From assembly GCF_001039355.2 (NCBI RefSeq), contig NW_019774648.1:248001-312000 (forward strand): a stretch of 64,000 nt of DNA. The letters are read 5' to 3'. The notes under the pieces were generated by a model. That model saw only the letters and a list, made by a program, of their open reading frames with translations, made no database searches and had not been told where the DNA came from. The translations under genes and the position numbers were made by a program. Below are positions 48,436-62,651 of this stretch, in pieces (the stretch's first letter is position 1; every line of letters begins with the position of its first letter). Source of the stretch: Lingula anatina (taxonomy: Eukaryota > Brachiopoda > Lingulata > Lingulida > Lingulidae).

Positions 48436-51400
48436 AATATATATATATATATAATGAAACGAAAACATGGTTATTTTGGGGAAATAAAAAGAAATATACC
48501 GAGCTGCTTTATCTACACGATAAAGCGGTACAACGGTGGTAGCACTATCAAGTCGCTGCTTTCAAAGCATGCAGAATAATACTGATTGCGTGACACTGTA
48601 TGACACGTGTGGTCCTTGGTGACAAAAGAAAGGACCCTAATAGCTATTAGTATGGAGTCTGGAGATGTTTGTCTACAGATCACTATCTGTCACATAGAAC
48701 AGAGCCAATATATTTTATGCTAGTCAGACTTCTGTCTCAGGGACTGTCCTTTCTGCCAAAACAAATAAAGATGCAGTGCATTTGGAAATCAGTGGTATAC
48801 TAAATGCACTGTGCCGTTTGTCAACTGTCGTAGCAGAACCTATTTTTCAAGTGCTTTAAGAGACAAATGTGGAGAATTCTCTAAAGATTATGGAAAATAA
48901 TTGAAGTCCGTGGCCTAAAACATTACGAGGGACATTTGTGCTAAAATCAAACTGTGTGGGTAGTTTATTCCAAAATGGCTGTCAAATCCAATTTATCCAC
49001 TTGATCGAGATGTATGAGTAGTCATGCAAGTACATGTACATATGTAAACATTATGATAAAAGAGCATACGTCGGTGCTACAAGTACATGAATGCTGCGAC
49101 GACGACTGTTACTTTTTTAGGGCAGAAGATTAAAAAAGGCCATTAAAGGTTAATTGACAGACAGTCTGTTAAAATTTGAGCGATTTCTATGGTAACTCCT
49201 GTTTAGATAAAACAAATCAAAGGACGTTTTCTTTTTCATAAAGGTCAAAGGTAACATCAAGGTGTTCATATTGTTATATACACAGACCTACAATGCCTAC
49301 AATATATTCAAGCAGGTAATTTATACCGCCTGTGGCACCGCCTGTGGAAAAATAAAGAATTCTGATAGACTGGGAGAAAAGAAAATAATAACACTTTATA
49401 AAGCCTCCCCCATTTTTTTCAAAAACCTTTTACGGCTATGGTATCCACAAGCTAGTAAAAAGTCCAATAGTTTTTTGTTTGCCATCCTTAAACACCAAAT
49501 ACAAAAGGCTTGTATTATGTCTTTTTATGTAGTTGCAGATCAATCAAATAGTCGAAATAGGATGAAAACATTTACATGTAAAACCATTCAGTTACGATGG
49601 TGAACGGAAACAATTAAAAGGCAACACGTGTGCCTGTAATGTCACTTATCGCTTGATACATTTTTTTATCATGAATGAGTGGAATTTTACATGACTTACT
49701 GTAGATGTCGTATGTCATATGATGATATTCAACGATTTTCAAACCGTTATCGAAACTGTCTTGCGAGGTAACGACGGGCCGCCCCCTGTTGATCAACGAA
49801 TGAAGCACGCGTATTGTTGAAATACATGCAAACAACCCGACAAAAACTATAAATTATTATGATCTGTCGTTCTGGCTGACGCCACATATATTACAGAGTT
49901 TATTATGTATTTGAAAAAAATGTACATGTACAATGTGCTCCCAGTTGCTTTGTTTTGTAGTCGGTGGCAAAATCTGTAGGTTTACTTTTTTAAAAATTGA
50001 ATATGCCAAGACGTTGGAAATATAACTATACTTGGTTTAGAGAATTTGGGGAAGGTGTTGCAAAATATGCTGGTATGATAAAGATTAAGTAAGTTGCCAG
50101 AAAGAGGTTTTGGCCAAGTAACCGAAAACACAAAGCGCTTTCTAAAGGTTGGCTGATTGCGTGTTTTCTTACATTTACTTTACTTTCTGACTAATATAAA
50201 GCAATTTGTAACATGATTAGAAGAGCATAAATGATGTGTCTACTGTATAGGCAAGGTTCAGTTTAAAGTTACAATTTAAATTAACTGTGCATCATAATTA
50301 GTTGTGGATTCCCCCCAGTGACCAGTATTCTAATTCCAGCTGACAAACTGGCCGAGTCAGTACCTCGAAGGGTAGACGGTTATCCGGTTTCGTGGCAGTT
50401 ACAAGAGATCCTTCCTCGGTGCTGGCATTCTTCATGGAATCTATTACTTTGGGGTGTCCCTGGTGATATGCATCAATCACCGCTTCCTTGGACCGGGTAT
50501 TTGCTTTTTTTAACGAATTGGCAATAATTTACCAAATGCAGAATTGACTACCATAAAAACAGACACAGTGTCATTTGAAGTTGAATTTAACTATAATAGA
50601 ACACTAATGACTTGGTTGCATGGAGCATTTTGTCTTAGCATGACCTTACTGAAATCACATATGTAATATTCTGGTGAAACATTCCATCCTCTTTCAGCAA
50701 GAGTGTACTTACAATGTATTATTCAACCTAGCTAAAGCGTGAGATAATGACTGAACTGCCTTTTTATCGTATGCTGATTATGCCATTTGTGTTCTCATTT
50801 CAGGGGCAACTCAATACGCTTCGAAGAAGGAAAAGATAAGGCAAATTTCCCTGGTTGATTAATTTTATGCATTAACAAGCAATAGTCAACCGTCACTAAG
50901 TAACTGAAATAATGAAATAAACTAATATTTCAGGCCATTATTTGACACATTTTGGCTGCAGTCCTAGACCAGAATGCGCGAATATAAGAAAATGCCAGGT
51001 TTCGAATCGAGATATAGAATCGACCCGAGTTGATATTTAAACGGCAAGGTCCCTGTACGTGTCCTGCCTAATCTCAGGCTTCTGAAATGTGTAAATTACC
51101 ATAGAATCCATTCAAAATAAGCATCCTTTATCTCAGGATATGATGGCCAAATTTACAAGGATTTTAGTTGTGATCGCGGTGTTCTTCCAGTGATGCTCAA
51201 TGCTATCTCAATCTTTTCTATTTATTCAAAACGCTACGTCTGTACAAATGGGGTGAAATCCATTGCCACCTATCGCTATTATGAGCTCCTTTGATTAATC
51301 TCGAAATTCGGTGAATTTTACAACAAATCCCAAAATAATGTAAGGAAGTAATTTAAGTCGGGTTTATTTATATAAATTTGGCTTGTATAAACACATTCCT

Positions 51401-54400
51401 GTAAAGAAACACCATGTCTAAAATGTAGTTAGTGCTTAACTATTATCCAGCAGTCGTTTTTGAAGACAGACCTGCTACGTGTATCGTTCTCTCGCTTCCT
51501 TAATCTCAAGTACACCTTGAAACCATACATGCACTCTACCATTTATCAATAAAGCCTTGAACTTCTTTATTCGTGCTTCCTGAATACGTAAAATAGCAAA
51601 ATGGTTGAGGAATTGTTTCGAGTATCTATCTAAGACGATATATACTTCCCAAAACAACCCTTAATGGATGAGTAGTTTTACACGCATTCAACTCAGTATG
51701 AAATATTCATTTGATGGATCAAGTGAAAAGCTAGTGATATGACAGATTGCGATGTTTAAACACACTTTACTTACTATGAAATATATATATTTAGATGATG
51801 CATGAAGTGCACAACGATTGATTTGGCAGAATGTGATGCCAGCTGTAACCAGATGTTACTACAGAACGCAATACATGCTGGTGCTTCCAATTTTCGACAG
51901 AATGAATGTTGACGAAGTACTAACTTGTTCAATCTTTATTAAAACATGTTCGCTGCCATATCCATTTATAAACATTTAAAACGATGAACAGTACCAATGT
52001 CCCTGCATGCAATAAATAAGACATAGTTAAAGTCCACATGTATTCGGATAAGGTGTATATTCCCAGGGTACTTGCCTATCCTCGCCCCCTCTCCTCAGAA
52101 GGCTTGTCTATGAGTAAATTATTGTCTGTTGGACTACGTAGAATAGCGATTTTGACGTTCAGCACCAGAACACCCAACTCTTTGGTAACATGTCAGAAAC
52201 TATAATAAGAAGAAACTCCACAATCATGTTGAATAGGAAAAACAAAATGCTTTTCTATTCAGTGTATTACCACTCCCTACAAACGGATAAATCATTAAGT
52301 AAAACGAAGTAACCTAATAACTATAAAGAGATTGCAGAAATGTTGCAGCAAGATTGACAATTTATCATGAATATCATAAAACGACCTTCACTAGCTTAAT
52401 TGGTAATCAAAACAGCGCCAAAATTCTTTGTGGGTGAGTGATATGTTCAAAGTGGGAACAAACGAAGAATTCCTTTTAAACCCTGTTTCTGAAAAAGGAA
52501 CAAGGCTGAGGCTATCCCGTTATATATCCTAATAGACAGTACAAACCGTACAAACCATTTGGTTTGTATTTTTTTTCCTGGAAATCGCACGACAATCACA
52601 AGCTGGATTACTCTGTGATAAAACTGATAATGGGATAGGACAGCACACATTGATTTTACATGATTATCCAGCAATGCAAACAACTTGGAATCTAAAGATT
52701 TACCGATGTTCACGATGGATAACTGTTTCTTGTTGTGCCCACTAGCAATTCATTCGCAGAAATTCTTTAGAATTATCGATGTTGTAAGCTAAATGCCGCC
52801 AATTATTCAACATACTCACTTAACCCTTTTACTGAAGATATTTTTGGAGGCGAATAACTATATAGTCTCCTCTTCATAATGTACACGTGGCCTTGATGGG
52901 TTTCATTCTTAGCAACAGCTACAGAGGTGGATTCTCGGGCGCCCCCTGACCCTCTTTTTTTTTTTCAAAATAAAAATGGCAGCAGGGGGAAAGGTGCACA
53001 ATCTCTTATTGATATTCTGGATTGCCTAGTGCCTATAAAGTAGGTCTTGCCTTGGGTGAAATTGACTGTTCAGAACCTCCCCTAATATCTATTATTAGGC
53101 ACAATGTTTCATCGTGCAGTTTCTATTGATAGAAATTGTCCAAATTTTATCCACTGTATTTAACGCTAACTCACAGTCCGTCATTTTCACCTCTTTTCAG
53201 GTCCTTTTCGCTATCGACGAAAACTTAAACAAATATACATACATGTAATTTTGTCTTTATAAAGATTGCACTGATTATTTTGCAGTTGATACAAAAAAGA
53301 AGTTTTCTTCAAAGACATACATGTACTCATATATGTAGAGGTGTTTATTCGCAATCATTCTTGTTTGTGTAATCAGTCGCAGTAAGGTAAAGTAGATGGC
53401 GGCAACACGCTTAATTATCGTTACTTATGGCTCGGTACACCTCATCTTCATATCTACAGATGGTTTCAAATAAAGTAGACAAAACACGATAGTGATACAT
53501 GTAACGTTACTAAAAGCAACCTGTGCCACTGTTTGAATCAGCAGTTTCGTTGTCATTTCATTCATGTTCCTTTAGCAATAATTTGAACGCTAAACGTACA
53601 TACATGCTTTTCAAATAAAACAGTCCACACTATTCCAAGAAAAGTTTCTATCTAGTATTCACGTACGGCGGTTGTTACTGACTGAAAGCGGTAACTTTGT
53701 TGACCTTTCCAATGTTTGTTAAGTGGTTTTACTGAAACGGAAATCCAGCCTGAAACGTTTCAGAAACATTTTGACTCTGTCATTTACCTGTCAATAAATG
53801 GAAAACAAAACGCTCCAACTGACGAACAGTGAACCTGAAAACGAACGAACTTGCTCACCAACCTACAGGCGCTTGTGATTAAGGATTAAATCGTTAAGAT
53901 TGTTTGTTCTTCGTTCTATGAATATGTTTGCTATATTACTGCATTGAATTAGCCCTTATTATGAGTGCCAAAAAAGTGAAAAATGTAAGCGGTGTTCAGT
54001 GGCCCAAGCGTATACATCCATTGCTGTGGAAACGAAGAAGGCAATTGTAGAGAAGCATGACATTGTTCGAGTTTCTAATCTGACATACAGTAAACATAGT
54101 GAGGTCGACGATCTGACCTACTGTTCACGTGGGAAAAGCAGTAACGTTTTACTGTTTCTAAACCATAAAAACATAAACAGAATGTGTGTTTCTGGGGGTG
54201 GGGAACTTATTTATTACCTCGTTTTACGGACATTTCGGTTCACGAACATAGTCAAAGAATGAATTAGTTCACCACCCGATGTTTGACTAAATGTATTTGT
54301 GTGTTGAAGAATAATCTGCACCGTTTAAGTATAAGGTAAAAGAAACGCTATTGATTCTTCCTAACAGCAGAGGTAAACATTTCACAAGCATTTCGAATGG

Positions 54401-54867
54401 CAAACAAAATGATTGGCTTTCTTTCGTTTCTATAATCCAATTTGCGTCAAAGTTACGTACACCTTGCGTGTTTGCATTATCATGCAAATCTCCTTATTAC
54501 AATTATAAACATGCCCAGAACCGTATCAAACTAAAGACGTACTGACTGCGTAATTGGCGAACAATGGTTTGCTGCGCAGTTCGATGTCAAGCCATGAGAT
54601 TGATGTTTTTGGTTGATCTCTTTATAGATCATGCCACCGATAATCCAGTGATATGCGGAACTTGAAATTGAACTAGCCTGGCGTAATGGCCATTTTTGGA
54701 ATAATTTGAGACTGCCTTACAATATGCGATCTGTTATCTTGAGAGCGAAAACGCAGCAAAATTAAGACACTACAAATGTAACTAGGTTATGCGCTATATA
54801 AAGTTAAACATGTCTCTATTAAACACCCTATTCGATGCTAAACCCTCCTCCCCACCCCCTCAAAAAA

Positions 54868-54961
54868 ATTAAATAAATAAATAAATAAATAAATTAAATA
54901 AATAAATAAATAAAATAAAATAAAATAAAATAAAATAAAATAAAATAAAATAAAATAAAAT
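54868..54961 (+). repeat. AAAT / AAAAT compound microsatellite
   Basis: About 45 nt of AAAT units followed by about nine AAAAT units. Confidence 0.97.
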
Positions 54962-55435
54962 GATAGATTTCTCTGCTATTTACTAAATTTTTCTTCTTTG
55001 GTACCCGTCGTTACTACCACCAGTGCACCGTCTCACCAAAGCTTGCTTATGAACTAGTGCATAAATATTAATGGAAAAGAAACGGATATAATAATAATAG
55101 TAAAACACCAGCAAGATCAAAGAGACACTAAATCGTCGCAGCTGTCTGAAAAATCGCCGTTCGTCTTTGGAAAAGTCCTTTGGGCCAGATAGAAGAAATA
55201 CACCTCCATAATGTTTTCTAGTCAAGATTGAGAAATGTGCCCAAAATGTGGTTCATTGGTCAGAATACTAAATATACTTTAAATGAATGTTTGCATGTCA
55301 CTATATCCATCGTAGGCGGCCATAGAGTTTTAACATTTAACACTGCAAATAAGAGTAATCCCTGTTCTGCTGAACCATCTGAATGTCACTGAATTGGCGA
55401 ACAGTACTTACTTGTCATACTGTGCAGTGTAGTGT

Positions 55436-55438
55436 TAA

Positions 55439-55486
<48 letters not shown>
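55436..55486 (+). repeat. (ATT)n microsatellite
   Basis: About 17 ATT units. Confidence 0.98.
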
Positions 55487-55487
<1 letters not shown>

Positions 55488-55882
55488 ACGGTAAAATGTG
55501 TTAACAAATATGGGGCTTGTGGGCTCGTGAGTATTGTCATTCTACTAATATTATCTTAATATTATAAATTATGATATATTAGTTTATGATAAATACTTTA
55601 TTAATATGGAATTTCAAAAATACATGGAAAACGATAAAAGGTAAAGGCAGAATGCATTACGGACTCTCCACAAGACAAGAAAGGGAATTATTCCACACCT
55701 AATTAAGAAAAGGTAGAAAAGCTTCGCCGTATGTTTCCTCTTTACACTGTTCGAGAGAAAGTACAAGTTTTTTATACGCTGCAAACCGCGAAAAAAGTAA
55801 ATGGCGGAAGTAAAAAAGCAAAGTTTGGTTATGTAGTGATAGTGTTATCTTTTACAAATAAAGTGTACTGTGTGGTATAGTA

Positions 55883-55883
55883 C

Positions 55884-55944
<61 letters not shown>

Positions 55945-55959
55945 TGAGTGTGTGCGTGT
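55883..55959 (+). repeat. (TC)n(TG)n compound microsatellite
   Basis: About 20 TC units followed by about 13 TG units with minor interruptions. Confidence 0.97.
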
Positions 55960-58900
55960 TTCCAGTTACTATCAGGATCACCAAAATCTACCAATTTTTA
56001 CAATTTAACCAAGAAATCAGTGGAATTGATGCTTGTAAATAAAGATAAGGTCACTGGTATTTAACAAAAGTGCAACAGGGAAATAAGGCGTGAAATTGCT
56101 TTTTAGGATGCAAAAAGGCAAAAGCATTACGAAAAACATACTTTAAACATAATCCGTAAATGGAATCATGTAAATCATGCTCGAACAGGGGTAGCTGAAA
56201 AAACAAAGAAATCTTTAAAAGAAAGAGGATTCTTGCTGTATGACGATGTACCGGTATGGCCGGTGTCACGTGCCACGAAGTCCGCCTCTTTCAAAGTCCA
56301 GTGGACTTTTTATTATGCCCGGACTAAGTTTCACAATATTTTACAGGGACGCTGCTTTTTCAATGTGAATCCTCAGTTCGGAGGAACCCTGGTTTCTGAA
56401 TCTGAGGGGCCGGGATTTTTAGTCACACCAGGCTCTTATTCCCGTAACAATACCGGTACGAAATAAGAGCTGAATAATGTACAGGAGCAAGGACATAATT
56501 TTAGGATAACGGCACGTAATTCATGCCTTAATGGCCCATTAAACAAATAATAAAGAGACATAATCAATCAGAAGGAAGTGCACTAATTAGACATTTACGC
56601 AGGTCTTGTATAGTGGTGACTCATTGCCGCGAAATACCGCGTTTTCGGTATAATTACCAAAGTATTATCTGCATTTATCATTAAAAAATGCTGTCGAAGT
56701 TACTGCTAAAAGTACCTACCAAAATTAGCACCTTTTCTAAGACTAATAAAATATTCAAGCCTTTTCATATAAAGAATATCTTAACTGGGACAATGACAGT
56801 CATTAAAATTAAATTTCTTTCACATTTTATATCCTAAGCTTTAAACCTCTTACGTTCACGTTGGTTTAGTAAGCATCAAAGAAAAATACTACACGGCTGT
56901 CTGTGTCAGACTCTGAGAATAAACACATCCCCCTATTTTCCAGATGAAGCCCTTCTTTATTTAGTCGGACCATATCATTTTAAAAATGGGTTTTCATCCT
57001 GAGATGTGCACAAAACAATGGTTTCTGCAAAACATCAAACAGTCGGGGTGCACTATAGAACAATGCCTTGATTGATTACGCTGACAAAACGACATCTAGC
57101 TGCGTTCATTAAAAATATCAGGGAAAGTTGAGATTTTATACAAGGGCTCAAAATGGAAAAAGATTGCAATGCGTTTCTTTAGAAACGAAAACGAAAGAAT
57201 TCACAAATTACCCTTGATGAGGCATATTGATACAATGTTTTGTATCGATGAATAAGGAGAATATACATTGAGTATAAAGAGAAATATGCCTAGAGCCAAA
57301 TGCCCCATTGTAACTCGATTAAGTTAAAGTAAGAATCCCGCGCTTATAATTTGCTTTACTTTACTTCCTGTGCATCCAAGTGTTCCAAATAAGCCGCGAT
57401 AAAGACATGGAGCATATAATGAGATTGTCATAGAATCGTAGCAAGGCCTTAAACTTTGTTCAAACGCGACACGTATGATATACATAAGTCTTTGCTAAGC
57501 CCTGCCAAATGCATGTATGAAGATGTTTTTTGGCCACTTACAATTTTCACAAGCCTTAGCATGGATGATTAGTTAGCTGTATCAAGCTGGTAAGCGTGCT
57601 TGGCGTGTAGATAGACAGTCAACGTTTTCTTTGGCATCTTCTAAAGTTTTTACAGTGATGGTCGATTTATTCTGCAGCAATCTATTTCAGATAATTACCT
57701 TAAAATGAAGGTAATTTCAGAATAAAGAACGCAAAGAAACACATGTTCTGTCTTTTCTTGCTACATGTAGGTTCACTATAGAGCACTTTTTGAAGCAGGC
57801 TAGCTTTAAACAAATTTTATGAAATTTTCAGGACAGCAAGTCAATTTTGGTTTCGAAAATGAAATTTTGTACATTGCGAGTGCTAGGGGAGCAATTCTAA
57901 CAATAATTACAGTTTTTGTGAAGAAGCAATGTTCATTATATAAAGCTCTCAAAAGCAAAACAACGAGAGCGAAGGCGAAGAAGATCAAAGTCAAGCAAAC
58001 ACTGCAGTTAACGTTGACTAATTTTGCTATTTATCAAATTAATACATAATGAAATGATAATGAATTGAAAATTGCTTGTCGATTTTCCACCAGACAAACA
58101 CAAACCCGTATTCCATTGTGTTCAGTTTCATGCTAAACCATATTTTTTTTATCAAAGTCGTAGGCCAAAGAATACTAACACGCAAATCCGCCATTATGTC
58201 ATTAAAAACACCAAACAGGTACGTGGTGCCCTTGTTTTAATATATCAAGTGAGTGCTGGTAAATTATCACACCAGACATACGTGAATGTTTTTCTAAAAT
58301 TATCAGACACTTGTGTTGTGATATTACACTGCCAGGCCCAAGTTTTTGATAATTGGGAGGGGGGAGGAGATAAAGACAATCTGCGTTCTTTCGTATCCTA
58401 GGATACACATCTATGTTCAACAAAAATTGACGCGACAAAAACACGCAGGGCACTTATTTTGACTCGATTTGCCACGCTGCTATTTTTGGGGTGAGGGGAG
58501 GACGTGGTTAAGAGGGAGATCAGAGTGAGACGTGCTCCCCCCCCCTGCGAATCTGCTACTGATTGTACTATTCGCATGCAAAAAGGGATTGGAGGAATGA
58601 AGCGCATAGATATGAGTTCCCATGGATTTATCGACAGCACTGCACATCCTTGGGCTAATTGTCTGACATACACAGTGACAAAGCATGTGATCAGTATTTG
58701 TTGGCAGATATGGCCATTTGCTTTTAACATCAGCTTTCATGTTGATTTTATTAGTTAGGAAAGCCAATAGACAGTAAAGAATGTTGAAAGTATTTTCTAG
58801 TCCGCCAAATATTTGACGTGTTCTATATGGCCATGAACTATAATAGAACTCTATCTAAGTAACATGATATTGATGTTTTAAAATGATGACGTGCTTTGCC

Positions 58901-59494
58901 ATTTTACATCATTTTGAGGTTTGCATTTCATATTGCCAATTCACAAATAGCTTTGGCATACGTCAAATGACTAGAGGAACTACTAGTATGTGGAAATTGC
59001 TCATGTTATCCACCAGACTAGCGAGCATCAACAGATTTCGACTGAGATTTATGAGCGCCGACTTGCTTGTACATGTTCATATACCCACAAGCAATTGGAG
59101 GTAGTCGTTCATAACCACTTGATGCAAGACAGCTATGACGAATGTCTCTAGCAATTGTTTATGTTATTGTGTAATGTAATCGTATAAAGTGGGTGTCTAA
59201 AATTGCAAGTAAACATGTTTGTCTTTGCATAACGTAAAAGACTAGCGCACGATCTACGTCAGCATTGCTGCACAAAGGTAGGTCAGTTGCTCCAACCGGC
59301 CAACGAGCAGACAGAAGAGGGAGAAACTTATTTGAAAGTGTCAGATTTCAAAGCGCTGATATTAGTAGATGACACTAAAACAGGGTACAGACTACTTAGC
59401 CAAGTTGTAGTAAAACATACTTGTAGTACGTTCAGACAAAAAAATTTTCAACCTGAAGTAGGCTCGGAATAACCTTATGACTTCCCACCAAGAT

Positions 59495-59700
59495 CAGTGG
59501 CGGATTTATGGGGGAGTGTCAGGGGGGGTCCTGACCCCCCTCCCCCCTTCGATTTCTGAAAAAAAAATCACACCAATGGTCCCCTCTTGAAATAAGAATT
59601 ATGACTAGCTGAATCATAGTTTTAAACTGTACCAAATGGCACCGTTGGCCCTCTAAATTACCAAAATTTTCGGGGCCCTTCAGCGGCCCCGAATCCGAAG
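59495..59700 (+). mobile_element. hAT-like transposon end or fragment
   Basis: CAGTGGCGGATTTATGGGGG followed by G/C runs and CCCCTTCGATTTCTGAAAA is of the type found at the ends of many invertebrate hAT elements (CAGTGGCGGAT). No matching opposite end is seen nearby, so this is a fragment or a solitary end. A weaker related string occurs near 52925-52960 (GGTGGATTCTCGGGCGCCCC). Confidence 0.4.
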
Positions 59701-62609
59701 TACACGAGAGTGGAATCGTGAGTGCTAAATTAAAGCGGATTTTCAGACAGCATGGTTAGATTATATATTTTCTCTGGGAATTTTGAGCAGAGATTACCAG
59801 TACTTGTACAGATACTGAGTATATGATGTGAAAACGTGTCACGAAGCTTGGAGGTGCAATATTGTGTTTATTATCAGTCAATTTGTTTTCTAATAACTTG
59901 CTGCATCGACTGACAGCGCGACAAAGAACGTTACGGTGAAAAAATCCCGCGAGGCTTCAAATCGTTGTCATGTGCAATTTTTATATGTTTGCAATCTGTT
60001 ATGCCCATAACGTATTATTGTTTGGTGTTTTATGGTTAATGTTGCAATTATTTAACCATCCAAAAACCCGTCACAATATTGAAAAAAGATACACCATGAC
60101 ACAACAATCGTGATTTGGTGCGATTTACAGTACCGGTAGTTGTTAGTTGCGATCTACTTCCTGGTTTTAACAAGGTCCTCTGAGGATTTTCAAACATCGT
60201 TCTTATTGCAGCTCTAACCGCCAACCCCCCTTCAAATAATCCTGGATTCTGTTTGAAGATACTGTTCTAAACCTTTCTAATCTTTGATCTTTATACCTGC
60301 ATGGGTTTACCCTGAGATTGTTAAATAATTACACCGGATAATGTCTTTGGACTGTGTTAAATCACAGCACGTTTAGTAATTTAATTAGAGTGTGCGTCTT
60401 ACAGGTTTTGGAACATCTGTGCCCAGAGGGATAGCTGGATTTTCGTACTGTCTCTGGGTTGAAGTTTGATTTAAAAGATGTTATTGCTTGAGAAACGCGG
60501 AGTATGCCTGCTTATACACGACTACTAGTATGTAGAAGAATCTTATTGTTTATTAAGGAAGTTACCACCAAATGCTCCACTTAACATTTCCATGAACGTC
60601 GTCACTGTTGTCACGTTGTACACGTCTAGAAATATGCTTAATGGTATCTTATCCCGGGTTTTCGCGCCAAAACGAATTTTTCTCGAGCAGAAAGTTTTTT
60701 TCTGTTCACGCAGCATAAAAGGCGCGGTGGTGTATAATATGGGCAGTTTTATTTCTCGCGTGTAGTTGAGAGATTCTATGGCTTGGACCTTGCAAGGATC
60801 GAAGGTCCAGACGGAAATAACGACAGGTTCGCTTCAGATAAACTTTCACCTGGGTTTTGATAGTTTTTAAGTTCTGCATTGGGGAAGATAGACAGCTTTT
60901 ACAGGATAACAATTTGGCTTTGGGACATTTTCAAACTCGGGCGCAATACGTTTAAGAAAATGGGTATGTCTGTACATTTATGATCCACAGCAAATAAAGG
61001 AACATTTTGGTAACAGTGACATCGTAAGCCACATCTCATTTATAGCGCTAAAACGCTGCACTGCATCTGCTATTGATAAACGTTCGAGAGCGAGCGCAAG
61101 TAGGCTGTGAAATGGAGAGCTTTTATGGTGCCATTTCTAGGGTCTGATACAGACTTTGACAATCACGAGTGTATCGTTCACGTCGGTGACAGAAATGTAA
61201 AATGCATGTGGTAAGTCATCGACTCAAGGTCAGCTTCCTGAAACTCGGGGTTTCTTATTTGCCCTCCTACATGTTATGCCAGCAGATGGATGAACGTATT
61301 GCATGTCTTAAACTTTTTTTACCCCTTTTTACCTCTTTCCACACAATTTTCATCCCACTTAAAAATTTACATATATAATCAATGTCTCAAAGGGTGTTTG
61401 GCAAAATAAGTTTAAAATAAATACATGTAGAACTTCTGCATCTAAATACCATTTGAACAGGATGAATAATACTCTCAACGCCCAATTTTAAAGTAACTCT
61501 TGGCCATATTTGTAACTAATTTTTTTTTAATTAACCGTTACAACCTGTGTATTGCACCATGGATCTTCTACCAGGATTACGATTGACGCATTAGACTTTC
61601 TTGTAAGTAAAATCCGGTGACAAGTTTGACACATAATTAGGGGGATCTGATGTCGATAATCTCTGTATTTGTGCCAACACCAGTCGAAAACAAAGATGAT
61701 GACACTCATTCTGGACGAAACTACTGCATTTGATTGAAGCGCACTTTACGCACGAACACCCATATGTCATAAGAGAACACTAAAAGCACCGTTATTGTTG
61801 AATCTTGAATGACACTTACCCTAACGCTGGTAAGTTACCGTGTCGGGCACCATTACATGTTAGCGGTTAACAGATGGTAAAACTCACCGCGATTACTGCG
61901 AACTGTCTGGAGCCATTTCTTGGTGAATTCTGCATAAATACCGGAGATCGCGTTCATACTAGATCTGTGCTTTCTGTTCTAGATCGGCATTTCTTGACAT
62001 CCAATTAAATAATTCTACTCGAATGCAGAATCAAAGTGAGATAGTTTCCCCTCAACTATTTGCAAATTGGACACTAAAAGTAAACAGATGAGTGTATGCA
62101 GCAAAACTAATTTACATATGAATATATTCATATAAAATACGAAAATGATGTTTACATGTAAATCGAAACAAAATTTAAAAAATCATGAAAAAATTAATTC
62201 ACGTTAACTACACATCTCCCGTTGTTAGTGGCTGTGAATGCGACAGGAGTCCAGCTAGACGGCTGATCCAAGTCAACTGAACTTGGTAGTTACCAAGGAT
62301 GCATCGGGTGAGATTCAACGGTGTACGATGCGTCAGGAAGCAGACTTGTAGATATCATGCAGAAGCTGGTAAATTATTCAGTTCAGCTTATGTTCATCGG
62401 GTATGCAGTATTTTTCTTGTAGTGGATCCACCGTTTCCTTTTATATTACATTTTTGACACAAATGCTTAAAACAACATTTTTTCAAAGATATAATTCACT
62501 GCTTAGGCCATATAACATTGATAAGCTTGTTTATGAAAGGCGACTCACTGTTAACAGGGTCGGTAGAAAACATTTATCTTTGTTTTAGTTTTAACACGTA
62601 ATGTGTTTC

Positions 62610-62610
<1 letters not shown>

Positions 62611-62650
<40 letters not shown>

Positions 62651-62651
62651 T
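62611..62651 (+). repeat. (AAT)n microsatellite
   Basis: About 13 AAT units. Confidence 0.98.

Noticed and set aside
52920-52965. GGTGGATTCTCGGGCGCCCC, resembling the hAT-like fragment at 59495
   Set aside because: The match is too short and degraded to annotate as a separate element.
58398-58767. Overlapping 95-110-aa frames on the minus strand
   Set aside because: Mutually overlapping frames of low-complexity character without a family match.
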